The notes below the pieces were generated by a model. The model had not been told where the DNA came from, ran no database searches, and worked only from the letters and a program-made list of their open reading frames with translations. Both the position numbers and the translations under genes were made by a program. Shown here in pieces: positions 51,133 through 59,682 of a stretch of DNA of 64,000 nt. The stretch lies in assembly GCA_036759545.1 (NCBI GenBank), contig DAIOUL010000002.1, positions 27,630-91,629 on the forward strand, in the 5' to 3' direction. The stretch's first letter is position 1; the number at the start of each line of letters is the position of its first letter. The stretch comes from 66-474 sp036759545. GTDB taxonomy: Bacteria > Pseudomonadota > Gammaproteobacteria > Xanthomonadales > Rhodanobacteraceae.

Positions 51133-52452
51133 TTAAAACCAGACATGGAGACCGGCGATGAATTGCAATTCGCCGGCATGTTGACCTTGTGCGCGCGCGA
51201 AGTCGGCCGTGCGCCCATAGCGCTGCCGCCAAACCACGCCGACGTAGGGAGCGAATTCGCGCTTGAACTCGTAGCGCAGGCGCAACCCGAGCTCGACATC
51301 CGAAAGACCCGAGCCGATGCCGCGTTGCGGATCGTCCTTGCCGTACAGATTCACCTCGAACTTCGGTTGCAGCACGAGGCGCTGTGTCAGCAATTCCTCA
51401 TACTCGAATTGCACGCGGGCCGCGGTGCGACCGTCTTGGCTGAGGTAGAACGTGCCTTCGGTGTCGAACCAGTAGGGCGCCAAGCCCTGCACGCCGAAAG
51501 CAGCCCAAGTGCGGTTCGGTCCCTCGCCGAAGTCCTCGCGCAAGCCCAGTTGCGTGCCCCAGTAGGTGCTGATGGCGTGATTCCACAGCGCTTCCGTGCG
51601 CAGGTCTTCGAGTCGGCCATGCGTGTATTCGCCCTCAGCCTTCAGCCACAGCTTGTCGAAGTCCTCGCCGTACCAGAATTCGCCATCGAGGAACACGGCG
51701 TTGTTGCCGTGGTTGTCATGCGCATATTCGAACTGGTCGAGCAGCAACATGCCTTCCTTGGCGTGATCGGACATCTCCATGCCGGACATGTCGGTGTAGC
51801 GGTAACCGTCCGAATAGTCCGGACTGCGCGCGTCCGGTGGCGCCTTGCCGCCCTGCATGGACGACATGTCCATGCCCTGCATGGAATTCATGTCCATGCC
51901 ATGCGAACTCTCAGCGAGTCCATCGGGCATGGGCCGAGTGCCGATCATGTTGCCGTTGTCCAAGCGCTGCATTTCCTTTGGTTGCGAAGGTTGCATCGGC
52001 ATCTGCTGCGTGCCCGGCATGCGCTGCATGGAAGACATGTCCATGCCCTGCATTTCCGTTCCCGGCTGCGCTGAAGATGGGGCAGGTACCGGCGCCGCTT
52101 GGGAGGGGGCGGTCTGCCGAGGCATTTGCATGCCCGGCATGGAAGACATATCCATGTCGTGCATTGCATGTGCGGAGCTTGCCGGAGCCGGCGCGGCGGT
52201 GTGGTTGTGCTGTTGTTTCTTCGGTTTGGCCGGGTGCGCAGGCATCTGCATGCTAGGCATAGAGGCCATATCCATCCCATGCATGGTTTGCGAGGACGAG
52301 GCAGATGCCGGCGCCGATGAAGACTTTGCCGGTTGCGACATCTGCATGCCTTGCATGTCATCCTGCGCCATCGCCGGGGCTGCCAGCATCAGACCAAACG
52401 CAACTGCCGTAACGCGGGAGCGCTTCGCGGAAAAAGAAATATTCTCGTTCAT
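51133..52452 (-). CDS. copB: CopB copper-resistance outer-membrane protein
   Basis: The 439-residue protein has a signal peptide, about 190 residues of Met-rich repeats (MHGMDMASMPSMQMP, MHDMDMSSMPGMQMP and similar) and a CopB beta-barrel (LLLDQFEYA, FDKLWLKAEGEYTHGR, ALWNHAISTYWGTQLGLREDFGEGPNRTWAAFGVQGLAPYWF). The Met repeats probably bind Cu(I). It overlaps the upstream multicopper oxidase gene by 4 bp, the common copAB order. Confidence 0.95.
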   Translation of the reverse strand: MNENISFSAKRSRVTAVAFGLMLAAPAMAQDDMQGMQMSQPAKSSSAPASASSSQTMHGMDMASMPSMQMPAHPAKPKKQQHNHTAAPAPASSAHAMHDMDMSSMPGMQMPRQTAPSQAAPVPAPSSAQPGTEMQGMDMSSMQRMPGTQQMPMQPSQPKEMQRLDNGNMIGTRPMPDGLAESSHGMDMNSMQGMDMSSMQGGKAPPDARSPDYSDGYRYTDMSGMEMSDHAKEGMLLLDQFEYAHDNHGNNAVFLDGEFWYGEDFDKLWLKAEGEYTHGRLEDLRTEALWNHAISTYWGTQLGLREDFGEGPNRTWAAFGVQGLAPYWFDTEGTFYLSQDGRTAARVQFEYEELLTQRLVLQPKFEVNLYGKDDPQRGIGSGLSDVELGLRLRYEFKREFAPYVGVVWRQRYGRTADFARAQGQHAGELQFIAGLHVWF

Positions 52453-54251
52453 GCCGTCACCACTTCGCGGAACATGCCCGCTTCCATGTGGTAGAGCAGA
52501 TGGCAGTGGTAGGCCCAGCGACCCGGGTTGTCGGCGGTTAGCGCATAGGTCACGCGCTGAGCGGGTTGCACGTTGATGGTGTGCTTGCGCGCGATCACCT
52601 CACCGTGCTCGTTTTCCAGTTCACTGAAGATGCCGTGCAGGTGGATCGGATGATTCATCATGGTGTCGTTGACCAGCACGATCCGCAGCCGCTCGTTGAA
52701 TTTGAAATGGATGGGTTGAGCGTCGGAGAACTTCACGCCGTCGAACGACCAGACGAAGCGTTCCATGTTTCCCGTGAGATGCAATTCGATCTCGCGATCG
52801 GGTTTGCGTAGATCGGTTGGGCCTTCAACGACGTGCAAATCGGCATAGGCCAGCACCCGGCGGCCGTTGCCGCGCAGGCCGACACCCGGATCGTCGAGAT
52901 CGGTACGCGGCATATCCACGTGCATGTCCACGCCGGGGTTGCCGTACTCGGTACGGGCGTGGTGGGCCTTGACCATGCCGCCCATGTCCATCCCGGACAT
53001 TTGTTCGTGCTGCATTCCCGGCATCGATGGCATGCCCATGCCAGACATCGCGCCTTGATCCATGCCCGGCATGTTGGACATTCCGGACATGCCGTGGCTT
53101 TGGGCCATCGCTCCCATCATGTCGACCATCGTCAGCGTAGGCACCGCGTCCATCGTCGGCACCTCGGCTTCCGTGCTTGGCCGAGGGCTGAGCGTGCCGC
53201 GCGCATATCCGCTGCGGTCGATGGATTGCGCGAAGATGGTGTAGGCGCGGTCTTCCTGCGGCTGCACGATCACGTCGTAAGTTTCCGCGACCGCGATGCG
53301 GAACTCGTCCACCTGCACCGGGTACACGTCCTGACCGTCGGCCGAGATCACGCTCATCTTCAAGCCGGGGATACGCACGTCGAAGTAGCTGTTCGCCGAG
53401 CCGTTGATGAAACGCAGCCGCACGCGTTCGCCCGGCTTAAACAGGCCCGTCCAGTTGCCAGCCGGCGGCACACCGTTCATCAGATAGGTGTAGGTGAAGC
53501 CGCTTACGTCGATCACGTCACGCGGGCTCATGCGCATGCGGTTCCACATCTGCCGCGCCTGCAAGGCGCCGCGCAAGCCCAGCATCGAGGTGTCGCGCAG
53601 AAAATCAGGCAACGTGAGCTGGTTGAAGTTGAAGTAGTCGCTTTGTTTTTTCAGGATCGCGAAGATGCGTGCCGGATCGAGATCGGTCCAGTCGTTGAGC
53701 ATCACTACGTAATCGCGATCAGACGGATTGCGTTCGCCGTTCGCCGGCTCGATCACCAGTGGCCCGTACGGGCCGTTCTGTTCCTGAAAGTGCGAATGCG
53801 AGTGATACCAGTAGGTGCCGCTCTGCTTCACCGGAAAGCGGTAGACGAAGGTCTCACCCGGCGCGATGCCGGGAAAACTGATGCCCGGCACGCCGTCCAT
53901 ATTCGCGGGCACGATGATGCCGTGCCAGTGGATCGAGCTTTGCACCGGCAATCGGTTCGTCACGCGCAGCGTGACGGTGGTACCCTCGCGCCAGCGCAGG
54001 ATCGGCGCGGGCAATTGACCATTAATGGTGTGCGCAGTGGTCGGATGTCCGGTGAAGTTGGCCGGCGTCGGTGCGATGTCCAGATCGAACTCGGTGCCGG
54101 AGAGAACGCCCGGCGGGCGCGTCTGCGCCGACGATGATCGTGACCAAACGCCCAATGCGGCGGCAGCGCCACCGAGCGCTAGGCCCTGCACGAAACGGCG
54201 GCGCGAAAACATCGGCGACGAGTCCGTGCCGAGCGGATAACGACCCTTCAT
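52449..54251 (-). CDS. copA: CopA multicopper oxidase (copper resistance)
   Basis: The 600-residue protein has a Tat signal (SRRRFVQGLALGGAAAALG) and cupredoxin domains with all four copper-ligand blocks: IHWHGI, YWYHSHSHFQ, MNHPIHLHGIF and WAYHCHLLYHMEAGMF. A Met/His-rich insert (MSGMSNMPGMDQGAMSGMG, MQHEQMSGMDMGGM) lies before the last domain. It oxidises Cu(I) and may sequester copper in the periplasm. ATG 54251 is used; an internal ATG at residue 14, right before the Tat motif, is a possible alternative. Confidence 0.95.
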   Translation of the reverse strand: MKGRYPLGTDSSPMFSRRRFVQGLALGGAAAALGVWSRSSSAQTRPPGVLSGTEFDLDIAPTPANFTGHPTTAHTINGQLPAPILRWREGTTVTLRVTNRLPVQSSIHWHGIIVPANMDGVPGISFPGIAPGETFVYRFPVKQSGTYWYHSHSHFQEQNGPYGPLVIEPANGERNPSDRDYVVMLNDWTDLDPARIFAILKKQSDYFNFNQLTLPDFLRDTSMLGLRGALQARQMWNRMRMSPRDVIDVSGFTYTYLMNGVPPAGNWTGLFKPGERVRLRFINGSANSYFDVRIPGLKMSVISADGQDVYPVQVDEFRIAVAETYDVIVQPQEDRAYTIFAQSIDRSGYARGTLSPRPSTEAEVPTMDAVPTLTMVDMMGAMAQSHGMSGMSNMPGMDQGAMSGMGMPSMPGMQHEQMSGMDMGGMVKAHHARTEYGNPGVDMHVDMPRTDLDDPGVGLRGNGRRVLAYADLHVVEGPTDLRKPDREIELHLTGNMERFVWSFDGVKFSDAQPIHFKFNERLRIVLVNDTMMNHPIHLHGIFSELENEHGEVIARKHTINVQPAQRVTYALTADNPGRWAYHCHLLYHMEAGMFREVVTA

Positions 54252-54365
54252 GTGAAACTCCCGAATAGCGCATTACGCGCTGGATAAGATCAAGACGCGC
54301 GCTGACCGCGAGGCGAGTCGCATACACGCGCGTGGACGAGCGGCGCGAGGCGCCGCGATCGGGAG

Positions 54366-54776
54366 TCAGGCGATGGGTGGTCGCAAGGGTGGCGCGGATT
54401 GCGCCAGCGCCGGTTCGGAGTGGATCAATGAAAGTGCGGGGTCATGTGCCGGCTGCACCGGTACGCCAAGGTATGGTACAGCGGCAATGGCGCTGCACAA
54501 GGAAGCACAGTAACAACCGCCGTTCTGACAGCAACCGTGTTCGCTGCCAGCCGGATGCGCCGGCACTGGATGGTGCGATGTGCGCGACGACATGTGCATC
54601 ATGCCCATGCCATCGCAATGCGATTTACTCGCGGTTGTTGGTGCGTGCGCAGCGGGCACACCGATCATTGCGATCGGATGCGCGAACGCGTTAAACGCCA
54701 GCGCACTCCACGCCAAAAGCGCCAGTGCCAGCAGGCTCCGAAAGAGACCTGAACGCGGGTCGAGCGAATGCCTCAT
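54366..54776 (-). CDS. copL: CopL-like metal-binding regulatory protein
   Basis: The 136-residue protein has a signal peptide (LLALALLAWSALAFNAFA) and the CopL-type cysteine cluster HGCCQNGGCYCASLC near the middle, with many His and Met residues. In Xanthomonas-type loci CopL lies immediately upstream of copAB and is needed for copper-inducible expression; the arrangement here is the same, 114 bp before copA. The similarity is in pattern rather than long identity. Confidence 0.8.
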   Translation of the reverse strand: MRHSLDPRSGLFRSLLALALLAWSALAFNAFAHPIAMIGVPAAHAPTTASKSHCDGMGMMHMSSRTSHHPVPAHPAGSEHGCCQNGGCYCASLCSAIAAVPYLGVPVQPAHDPALSLIHSEPALAQSAPPLRPPIA

Positions 54777-54845
54777 GCCACCAGCATAGACTGGTGTCGG
54801 CCAATCCTCAACTTCAGTCCCGAAGATGACCGTGGCCCGCTGCGA

Positions 54846-55862
54846 TTACTTAATTACCCGATCGCGATTGCGCTCCTCCATCAACTTCTTGGCCTTCGCA
54901 ATGAAATGTTCGCGTTCGGTCAGCGCCGAGGGCATCGCGCTCACAAACTGCTTTATCTCCTGAGCCAAGGCAACCTGCCCGGCCTCCTCGAACGCGGCGG
55001 TGAGCATATTCCAAGCGCGGAGAGTTTTTCGTTGCCGCTCCTTCGCGGTCTTCGCAAACGACGACGCTTCGTCTTTACCCGATGTCAAAGTCTTGACCGC
55101 TTGCTGCAACTTCCACTGAGTTACTCGCGACGCGCGCCTCGCGTCCATATGTCGAATTTCCTGGCGCTGCCCTTTTTGGACCACGCCACGCATGCGACGC
55201 GGGGTGGCTTCCGCGGCTATCCCGCGGGCACGCAGTTCAAGAGCAAAAGCATCGCGCCACGCTTGCAAATCGTTTTTGCGCGGATCTAACCGTTGTCCGT
55301 TGCGGCCTCTAGTCAGCACGCTTAAATGGGCGTGAGGGTTCTCAGGTTGTTTCGGGTCGGTGCCCTGGCTGTGGTGCGCGAGCAAATAGTCGTGTTCGCC
55401 GCCGAAGTTTTTCCGGGCGAAGGCCCTTGCCGCTTCTGCGACGGCTCTGGGGTCTGTTCCTGACGGCATCGACAGAATCAGATTGATGGTGTCTCGCGCC
55501 CTGCCCGGACGGTCGACGCTTGCTTCACTCCACCATTCTTCAGCCAAACTGCGTACGTTCGCGGCGCCTGCAATCAAGGTGCCGTCTTCGCGCTCAGTGA
55601 CGAGCTTGCCGTTGCGGGTGATATAGGCCAAGTGTTCTCTCAAACTGCGCCGCCCCCGCGCGCTCCCCGTGATTTTCACCATTACCTCTGGCCGACGACC
55701 GGCGACTCGTCCGATCCGACCCAGCGCTGCGTTCATCTGCTGCGCGCGTGACAACCCGGATTTTTGTGCACTGGACGATCGTCGCTGCTTCTTCGCCCGC
55801 ACTGGTGTCTGAAAGACCAGACCCGCCGGGCCAAGCAGCAATTTATCTTTCGATTCAGCCAT
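54846..55862 (-). CDS. mobA: Relaxase (MobA/VirD2, MOBP type)
   Basis: The 338-residue protein has the relaxase pattern VMVKITGSARGRRSLREHLAYITRNGKL with candidate nicking Tyr80, DTINLILSMPSGTDP, and the metal-binding block LLAHHSQGTDPKQPENPHAHLSVLTRG with H177 and H179. It would nick oriT and pilot the strand through the VirB/D4 channel. It overlaps the MobC-like gene by 8 bp; a nic-like site lies just upstream of both. It is shorter than many relaxases because it lacks a helicase or primase tail. Confidence 0.9.
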   Translation of the reverse strand: MAESKDKLLLGPAGLVFQTPVRAKKQRRSSSAQKSGLSRAQQMNAALGRIGRVAGRRPEVMVKITGSARGRRSLREHLAYITRNGKLVTEREDGTLIAGAANVRSLAEEWWSEASVDRPGRARDTINLILSMPSGTDPRAVAEAARAFARKNFGGEHDYLLAHHSQGTDPKQPENPHAHLSVLTRGRNGQRLDPRKNDLQAWRDAFALELRARGIAAEATPRRMRGVVQKGQRQEIRHMDARRASRVTQWKLQQAVKTLTSGKDEASSFAKTAKERQRKTLRAWNMLTAAFEEAGQVALAQEIKQFVSAMPSALTEREHFIAKAKKLMEERNRDRVIK

Positions 55863-56391
55863 CCGAGCGGTGCGCGCGATAGGTGGCCCGGGTGATGGTG
55901 GCGATCATTTCACGGCGTAGCTGCTCGATCGCCTTGGCCAAGGCATCGAGTTTCAAATTGCTGACGTCGAATTCTCCACTGCGTAGCAACCGGTGCGTGA
56001 TCGTGTTGAGATTGCGACCCACGGCCGATAATTCGCGAATTGCGGCGCGCTGGACCTCCAGTTCCTCTCGGGCGAACGGTATCGCGCCTTCGAGACGGTA
56101 CCGCAGCAGGCGCACAATCCATGCTTGCGCGGAATAACCCTCGGGTTCCGCCAAGGCTCGGATGGCTTGGATTTCGGCTGGCCGCAAGCGCAGCGAGAGC
56201 TTTCCGCTCTTGCCACCCTGTCCACCTCGGATTCCCGCCTCGGACGCGGCGAGCTCACTGCCACGGTTGCCGGTAATCACCGCGACCGCCATCCGCCGCA
56301 GAAGCATTGACTCGCTCAGACCTTCTGTTTGTGCAACAAGCCGAAATCGATCCTTGACCGTCCGGCTGCAATGCGCTTTCAGGTTTGGCAC
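55855..56391 (-). CDS. mobC: MobC-like mobilisation accessory protein
   Basis: The protein of about 178 residues has a ribbon-helix-helix-like SGKLSLRLRPAEIQAIRALAEPEGYSAQAWIVRLLRYRLEG and the MobC block ELSAVGRNLNTITHRLLRSGEF. Such proteins help the relaxase open oriT. GTG 56391 with GAGAAG upstream was preferred; a TTG at 56409 is an alternative. It is the first gene of the relaxase operon. Confidence 0.82.
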   Translation of the reverse strand: MPNLKAHCSRTVKDRFRLVAQTEGLSESMLLRRMAVAVITGNRGSELAASEAGIRGGQGGKSGKLSLRLRPAEIQAIRALAEPEGYSAQAWIVRLLRYRLEGAIPFAREELEVQRAAIRELSAVGRNLNTITHRLLRSGEFDVSNLKLDALAKAIEQLRREMIATITRATYRAHRSDG

Positions 56392-56422
56392 GACGGCTTC
56401 TCGACACAATTAGAGTCGACGG

Positions 56423-56469
56423 GAATGGGCCAAACGTGGGCGCCATCCCTATCCTGCACTAGCCCATTC
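56423..56469. other. Candidate oriT with RP4-like nic site
   Basis: TATCCTGC at 56450-56457 matches the nic consensus YATCCTG/Y of IncP/MOBP origins, including the preceding C (CTATCCTGC as in RP4). It is flanked by the inverted repeat GAATGGGC (56423-56430) / GCCCATTC (56462-56469) and lies directly upstream of the MobC-relaxase operon. The predicted nick is between 56456 and 56457. Confidence 0.6.
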
Positions 56470-56480
56470 CTCCTCGAGAA

Positions 56481-56500
56481 AATGTCAGCATGCTGACATT
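56481..56500. promoter_or_regulatory. Perfect 20-bp palindrome (candidate parS or operator)
   Basis: AATGTCAGCATGCTGACATT is its own reverse complement. It lies 21 bp after the parB stop and next to the candidate oriT. Palindromes of this size beside parAB are typical ParB-binding sites; repression of the relaxase operon is an alternative. Confidence 0.55.
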
Positions 56501-56521
56501 CCGTTGCTCTTGGCGGCATCT

Positions 56522-57487
56522 TCAAATCCACTCGATGGATTGCAGTTTTAACGCGGCAAGCGGCGCGAAAAGGGAGCCGCGCTCTTCACTTTCAAGCCGC
56601 ACTGAAGCCACACCGTCTATAAGCTGCTGGCAGTGATAATCAACAATCCAGTTTGTGCCGTCATAAAAAACGAAAATTCGGACCGGTGGATGCAGAGTCA
56701 TCTGCTTCGATAGAGATGAGCGCTCAGCCAGTGGATTGTCATCGCGACTTCCACGCGTCGCTTTGATCGCTTGCTGGGGTTCGGAAGCATCGCTCTTGCC
56801 CGTAGACGTAAGCGACCGCATTGAGCTGTCCAGTGAGCAAGACAATTGTGCCTCGCCCCTTGCACGCTCGACCATTGAACGGCTGATCGACATTGAGGAG
56901 TTGAGAAGCGCTGTCGCAGCGGCTGGCCTCGCATCATGCAAACGATGCAAGTGGGCCAATGTAGTGATGTCGGTAATGCGGCCCTCTCGCAGTGCGGATA
57001 CGATCGGCTCAGGCATGTTGTCCACTGCTGCGTACGCGGTGACCCAGGTTCGGCTCTTGCCGAGCGACCGGGCCAGTTCTGCGTGGGTCGTACCTGACGC
57101 CAGTTCAGCCGACACCACGCGGTAGATTTCCCAGTGCGTCAATTCCTGGCGCTGGATGTTTTCGACCAACTGCGCGCGGGCGCTTAGATCATCGCGCACT
57201 ATCACGTCGATCATCTCCAGCCTTAGCTGACGAGCCGCGCGCCAACGCCGCTCGCCGGCGATCAGCAAATAGCCGTCGTCGCGACCGCGTACTACCGGTG
57301 GCTGGATGATGCCGTTTGCGCGGATGCTCTCCGCAAGTTCATCCAAGGATTCTTGATCGAAGGTCTTGCGTGGCTGATTCGGGTCCGGGTGAATGACATC
57401 CACTCTGACCCGGCGAAGCCCCTTGCCTTCGTCCTGCGCCCGAAGCAACGCGCCTACGTCGCTCAAGGAAGAAAGGTCAAGCGCCAT
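56522..57487 (-). CDS. parB: ParB-family partition protein
   Basis: The 321-residue protein has the ParB N-terminal nucleotide-binding domain (VIHPDPNQPRKTFDQESLDELAESI, GIIQPPVVR, LIAGERRWRAARQL with the GERR motif) and an HTH (HAELARSLGKSRTWVTAYAAVDN). The C-terminal 100 residues are less conserved and may dimerise. With ParA it would stabilise the excised element. ATG 57487 (MALDLSSL) overlaps the parA stop by 11 bp; a longer upstream frame exists. Confidence 0.92.
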   Translation of the reverse strand: MALDLSSLSDVGALLRAQDEGKGLRRVRVDVIHPDPNQPRKTFDQESLDELAESIRANGIIQPPVVRGRDDGYLLIAGERRWRAARQLRLEMIDVIVRDDLSARAQLVENIQRQELTHWEIYRVVSAELASGTTHAELARSLGKSRTWVTAYAAVDNMPEPIVSALREGRITDITTLAHLHRLHDARPAAATALLNSSMSISRSMVERARGEAQLSCSLDSSMRSLTSTGKSDASEPQQAIKATRGSRDDNPLAERSSLSKQMTLHPPVRIFVFYDGTNWIVDYHCQQLIDGVASVRLESEERGSLFAPLAALKLQSIEWI

Positions 57488-58244
57488 GCGGCAGCCCTCC
57501 CATCCTTTCAATGAGGTGCGCAATGACCCCTTTCATTTCGCGGCCGGCTTCGCGAGCCGAAGTTTTTCGCATCGCCCAAACGGGCTTCTTTTCGCTCGCC
57601 GCCTCGCCAATGCTGGTTCTCAGCAGGATCGCTCTATGGACCACTAGCTCAGGGTATCTCTGCAGGAGCGAAACCAGATTTGCTTTCTGCGCGGGGCTGT
57701 GGGAATTCACCCGGCTGGGAAGCATGCCGATGACCTGCAACGCCGGGTTCAACTTCTGCCGGATGCCATAGATCGTCTTCAGCATGGCGGTAATGCCAGC
57801 GATGCTGTAGCTCTGCAACTCGATTGGAGAGATGACGTGAGATGCCGCCGCGACCGCGGCGAGCATGCGCACCCCGAGTGCTGGCGCCGTATCGATCAGG
57901 CACAAGTCGAACTGCGCAGCCTCCGAAAAACTGCGGAGGTGATTGACGAACGTTGAAATGACTTCGGGTTTGGCGCGATCGACTTCGAGCAAGCCCGGAT
58001 CGGCACCTACTGCCACGATGCCAGCTTCTCCTGGCGACGGTAGTTCAAGCGGCTTGGGTTCGAACAGCGCTGAAGCAGGCACTGCGCTCGCGAACTCGAC
58101 AAGACTGGCTGTCGTGTTCCGTTGTGGATCCAGGTCGATCACCAGCACGCGGTTTCCCGCTTCCGCTGCATAGTGAGCTATGTGCACGAGCAGCGTGGTC
58201 TTGCCGACGCCACCCTTTTGGTTGGCAATCACGAGCGTCTTCAT
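57477..58244 (-). CDS. parA: ParA-family partition ATPase
   Basis: The 255-residue protein has the deviant Walker A KGGVGKTT (10-17), LVIDLDPQRN and LCLIDTAPALGV. It is a short ParA without an N-terminal HTH, so it probably does not repress its own promoter. It acts with ParB, encoded downstream and overlapping. Confidence 0.95.
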   Translation of the reverse strand: MKTLVIANQKGGVGKTTLLVHIAHYAAEAGNRVLVIDLDPQRNTTASLVEFASAVPASALFEPKPLELPSPGEAGIVAVGADPGLLEVDRAKPEVISTFVNHLRSFSEAAQFDLCLIDTAPALGVRMLAAVAAASHVISPIELQSYSIAGITAMLKTIYGIRQKLNPALQVIGMLPSRVNSHSPAQKANLVSLLQRYPELVVHRAILLRTSIGEAASEKKPVWAMRKTSAREAGREMKGVIAHLIERMGGLPHGA

Positions 58245-58309
58245 GGTGTGTTCCAGCCGAGGGAATGCAGTGTGGAGACAGGCCGCTGTGGATCAGCGGC
58301 ATCGGCTGT

Positions 58310-58621
58310 TTATCTGGACGATGATCTCATCTTTTTGGGCGGTTCAACGACGATCAGAGAGCCCTGCAAGGGCCATTCGCCGGTCAGCTCAGCGATCTTC
58401 TCGAATGCCGCGTTTTCGGCTGCATACCAGGCGCTGACCGCCAGCACCTGCGGCATGATCTCCGCGATTTCAGCTTCGTCGTCGAGATCGTTGAGTTCTA
58501 CCGTCGCTGCAAAAGCATCCTCGATGGTGACCCTGCGTTTCTCAAGTTCGGCCTCTGCGGCTCGGGTTGCGGCGGCGATCTGTTCGTCGGTTCCGGGCAC
58601 GTACCAAAGCGAAAGCTTCAC
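58310..58621 (-). CDS. Hypothetical acidic protein of the partition region
   Basis: The 103-residue protein starts with GTG 58621 behind GGAG at five bases. It reads KLSLWYVPGTDEQIAAATRAAEAELEKRR and continues with acidic helices (NDLDDEAEIAEIMPQVLAVSAWYAAENAAFEKIAELTGEWP) and ends in a basic tail (PPKKMRSSSR). It lacks membrane segments. No family was recognised. It lies between alpA and parA in the same direction. Confidence 0.6.
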   Translation of the reverse strand: MKLSLWYVPGTDEQIAAATRAAEAELEKRRVTIEDAFAATVELNDLDDEAEIAEIMPQVLAVSAWYAAENAAFEKIAELTGEWPLQGSLIVVEPPKKMRSSSR

Positions 58622-58732
58622 GAGAACTCCTTCTGCCAACGTGCGCCCACGTACGAACGGCGCGCGCAAGAGGCAATTGTGTCAGATGGGCGGCGCTGGC
58701 AGGCAATCGGCCGCGCGCGTCGATGGCAGCGA

Positions 58733-58963
58733 TCAGGCGCGTTTCTTCGCATCGCGCTCGGCGATGCGCTCGGCAATCCAGGTTTGGATTTCGACTGAGC
58801 TCCAGGCACTCGCCCTTTGCCCAATCTTTACAGGCTTCGGAAACTCGTCCCGGTCCATGCGCCGATAGAGTTCGGAGCGGCTCAGTCCTGTATGCGCCTT
58901 TACTTGCGGAAGGCGCAACAAAGTAATTTCAGGAGCGATAGTTGCATCTGTATCAATCGGCAT
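58733..58963 (-). CDS. alpA: AlpA-family regulator (excisionase-like)
   Basis: The 76-residue protein has the AlpA HTH: LLRLPQVKAHTGLSRSELYRRMDRDEFPKPVKIGQRASAWSSVEIQTWIAERI. AlpA proteins activate integrase or excision genes in P4-like elements; the integrase lies upstream in the same direction. AAAGGA precedes ATG 58963. Confidence 0.92.
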   Translation of the reverse strand: MPIDTDATIAPEITLLRLPQVKAHTGLSRSELYRRMDRDEFPKPVKIGQRASAWSSVEIQTWIAERIAERDAKKRA

Positions 58964-59115
58964 CGCAGTGGTCCTTTCGCGCCCGCGCCGGATTGCGTGA
59001 GCGGCCTTGAACGAGGCGATGCCTACTATCTACATCTGTGCGCGGACTTCATCATGCGAACTCGAACGATGGCTACGCAGCCGGCACGATATGTACGCAA
59101 CCCGTTTAATGCATA

Positions 59116-59601
59116 TCACTGCGCCGCGGCTTCCCGCGACCACGCGGTGACCCAGCGTTGCACCGTCACGGGATTTTCAATGACGGGATGCTTGGCGATC
59201 ACTGCGCGAGCGAAAGCGGCGGCGGACTTGTACACCGTCTTGCCGGCGCGCCACTCCAGCCACAGTTTGAAGGTTTCCCGCATGGCCGCCTGCTTGGGAT
59301 CATTGGCGAGCTTGGCCGAGACGGCGGCCTTGGCCTTTTCCAACGTTAGTGCGCGATGCGCGACATGGATCAACGCCGCGACAGCCTCCGGGCTGAGCGG
59401 GTGCTCCCGGCAGTACGCCACCGCTTCGTCCATGTCGGCATAGCGCAGATTTTCGAAAACGCGTTCGGCTTCCTTCTTCGCGGCAAGGAAGCGCGCCACC
59501 AACGGTTTGAAAGACTCCGCAGTCTTCAAGATTCCTGGGTAACGCTCGGGATTTTCGCGCAGTTCACGCAGAGTAATTCGCTTCTTGGCAGTCGTCACCA
59601 T
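59116..59601 (-). CDS. Hypothetical protein next to the integrase
   Basis: The 161-residue protein is helical and basic: KKRITLRELRENPERYPGILKTAESFKPLVARFLAAKKEAERVF, then a middle block of helices and a C-terminal VIENPVTVQRWVTAWSREAAAQ. No known domain was recognised. Its place between integrase and alpA suggests an element-specific role. AAGAAGG stands before the ATG. Confidence 0.6.
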   Translation of the reverse strand: MVTTAKKRITLRELRENPERYPGILKTAESFKPLVARFLAAKKEAERVFENLRYADMDEAVAYCREHPLSPEAVAALIHVAHRALTLEKAKAAVSAKLANDPKQAAMRETFKLWLEWRAGKTVYKSAAAFARAVIAKHPVIENPVTVQRWVTAWSREAAAQ

Positions 59602-59682
59602 TGAATACCTTCTTTCTTTTACTTATTGAGTCGAGATCGGCTGCAACGCGGACTTACGATTTCTCTCTATCACCTGCCCTTT

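Noticed and set aside
51837..52576. Plus-strand frames rich in Met, Pro and Cys opposite copB
   Set aside because: They are produced by the repetitive codons of the CopB Met-rich region read on the other strand.
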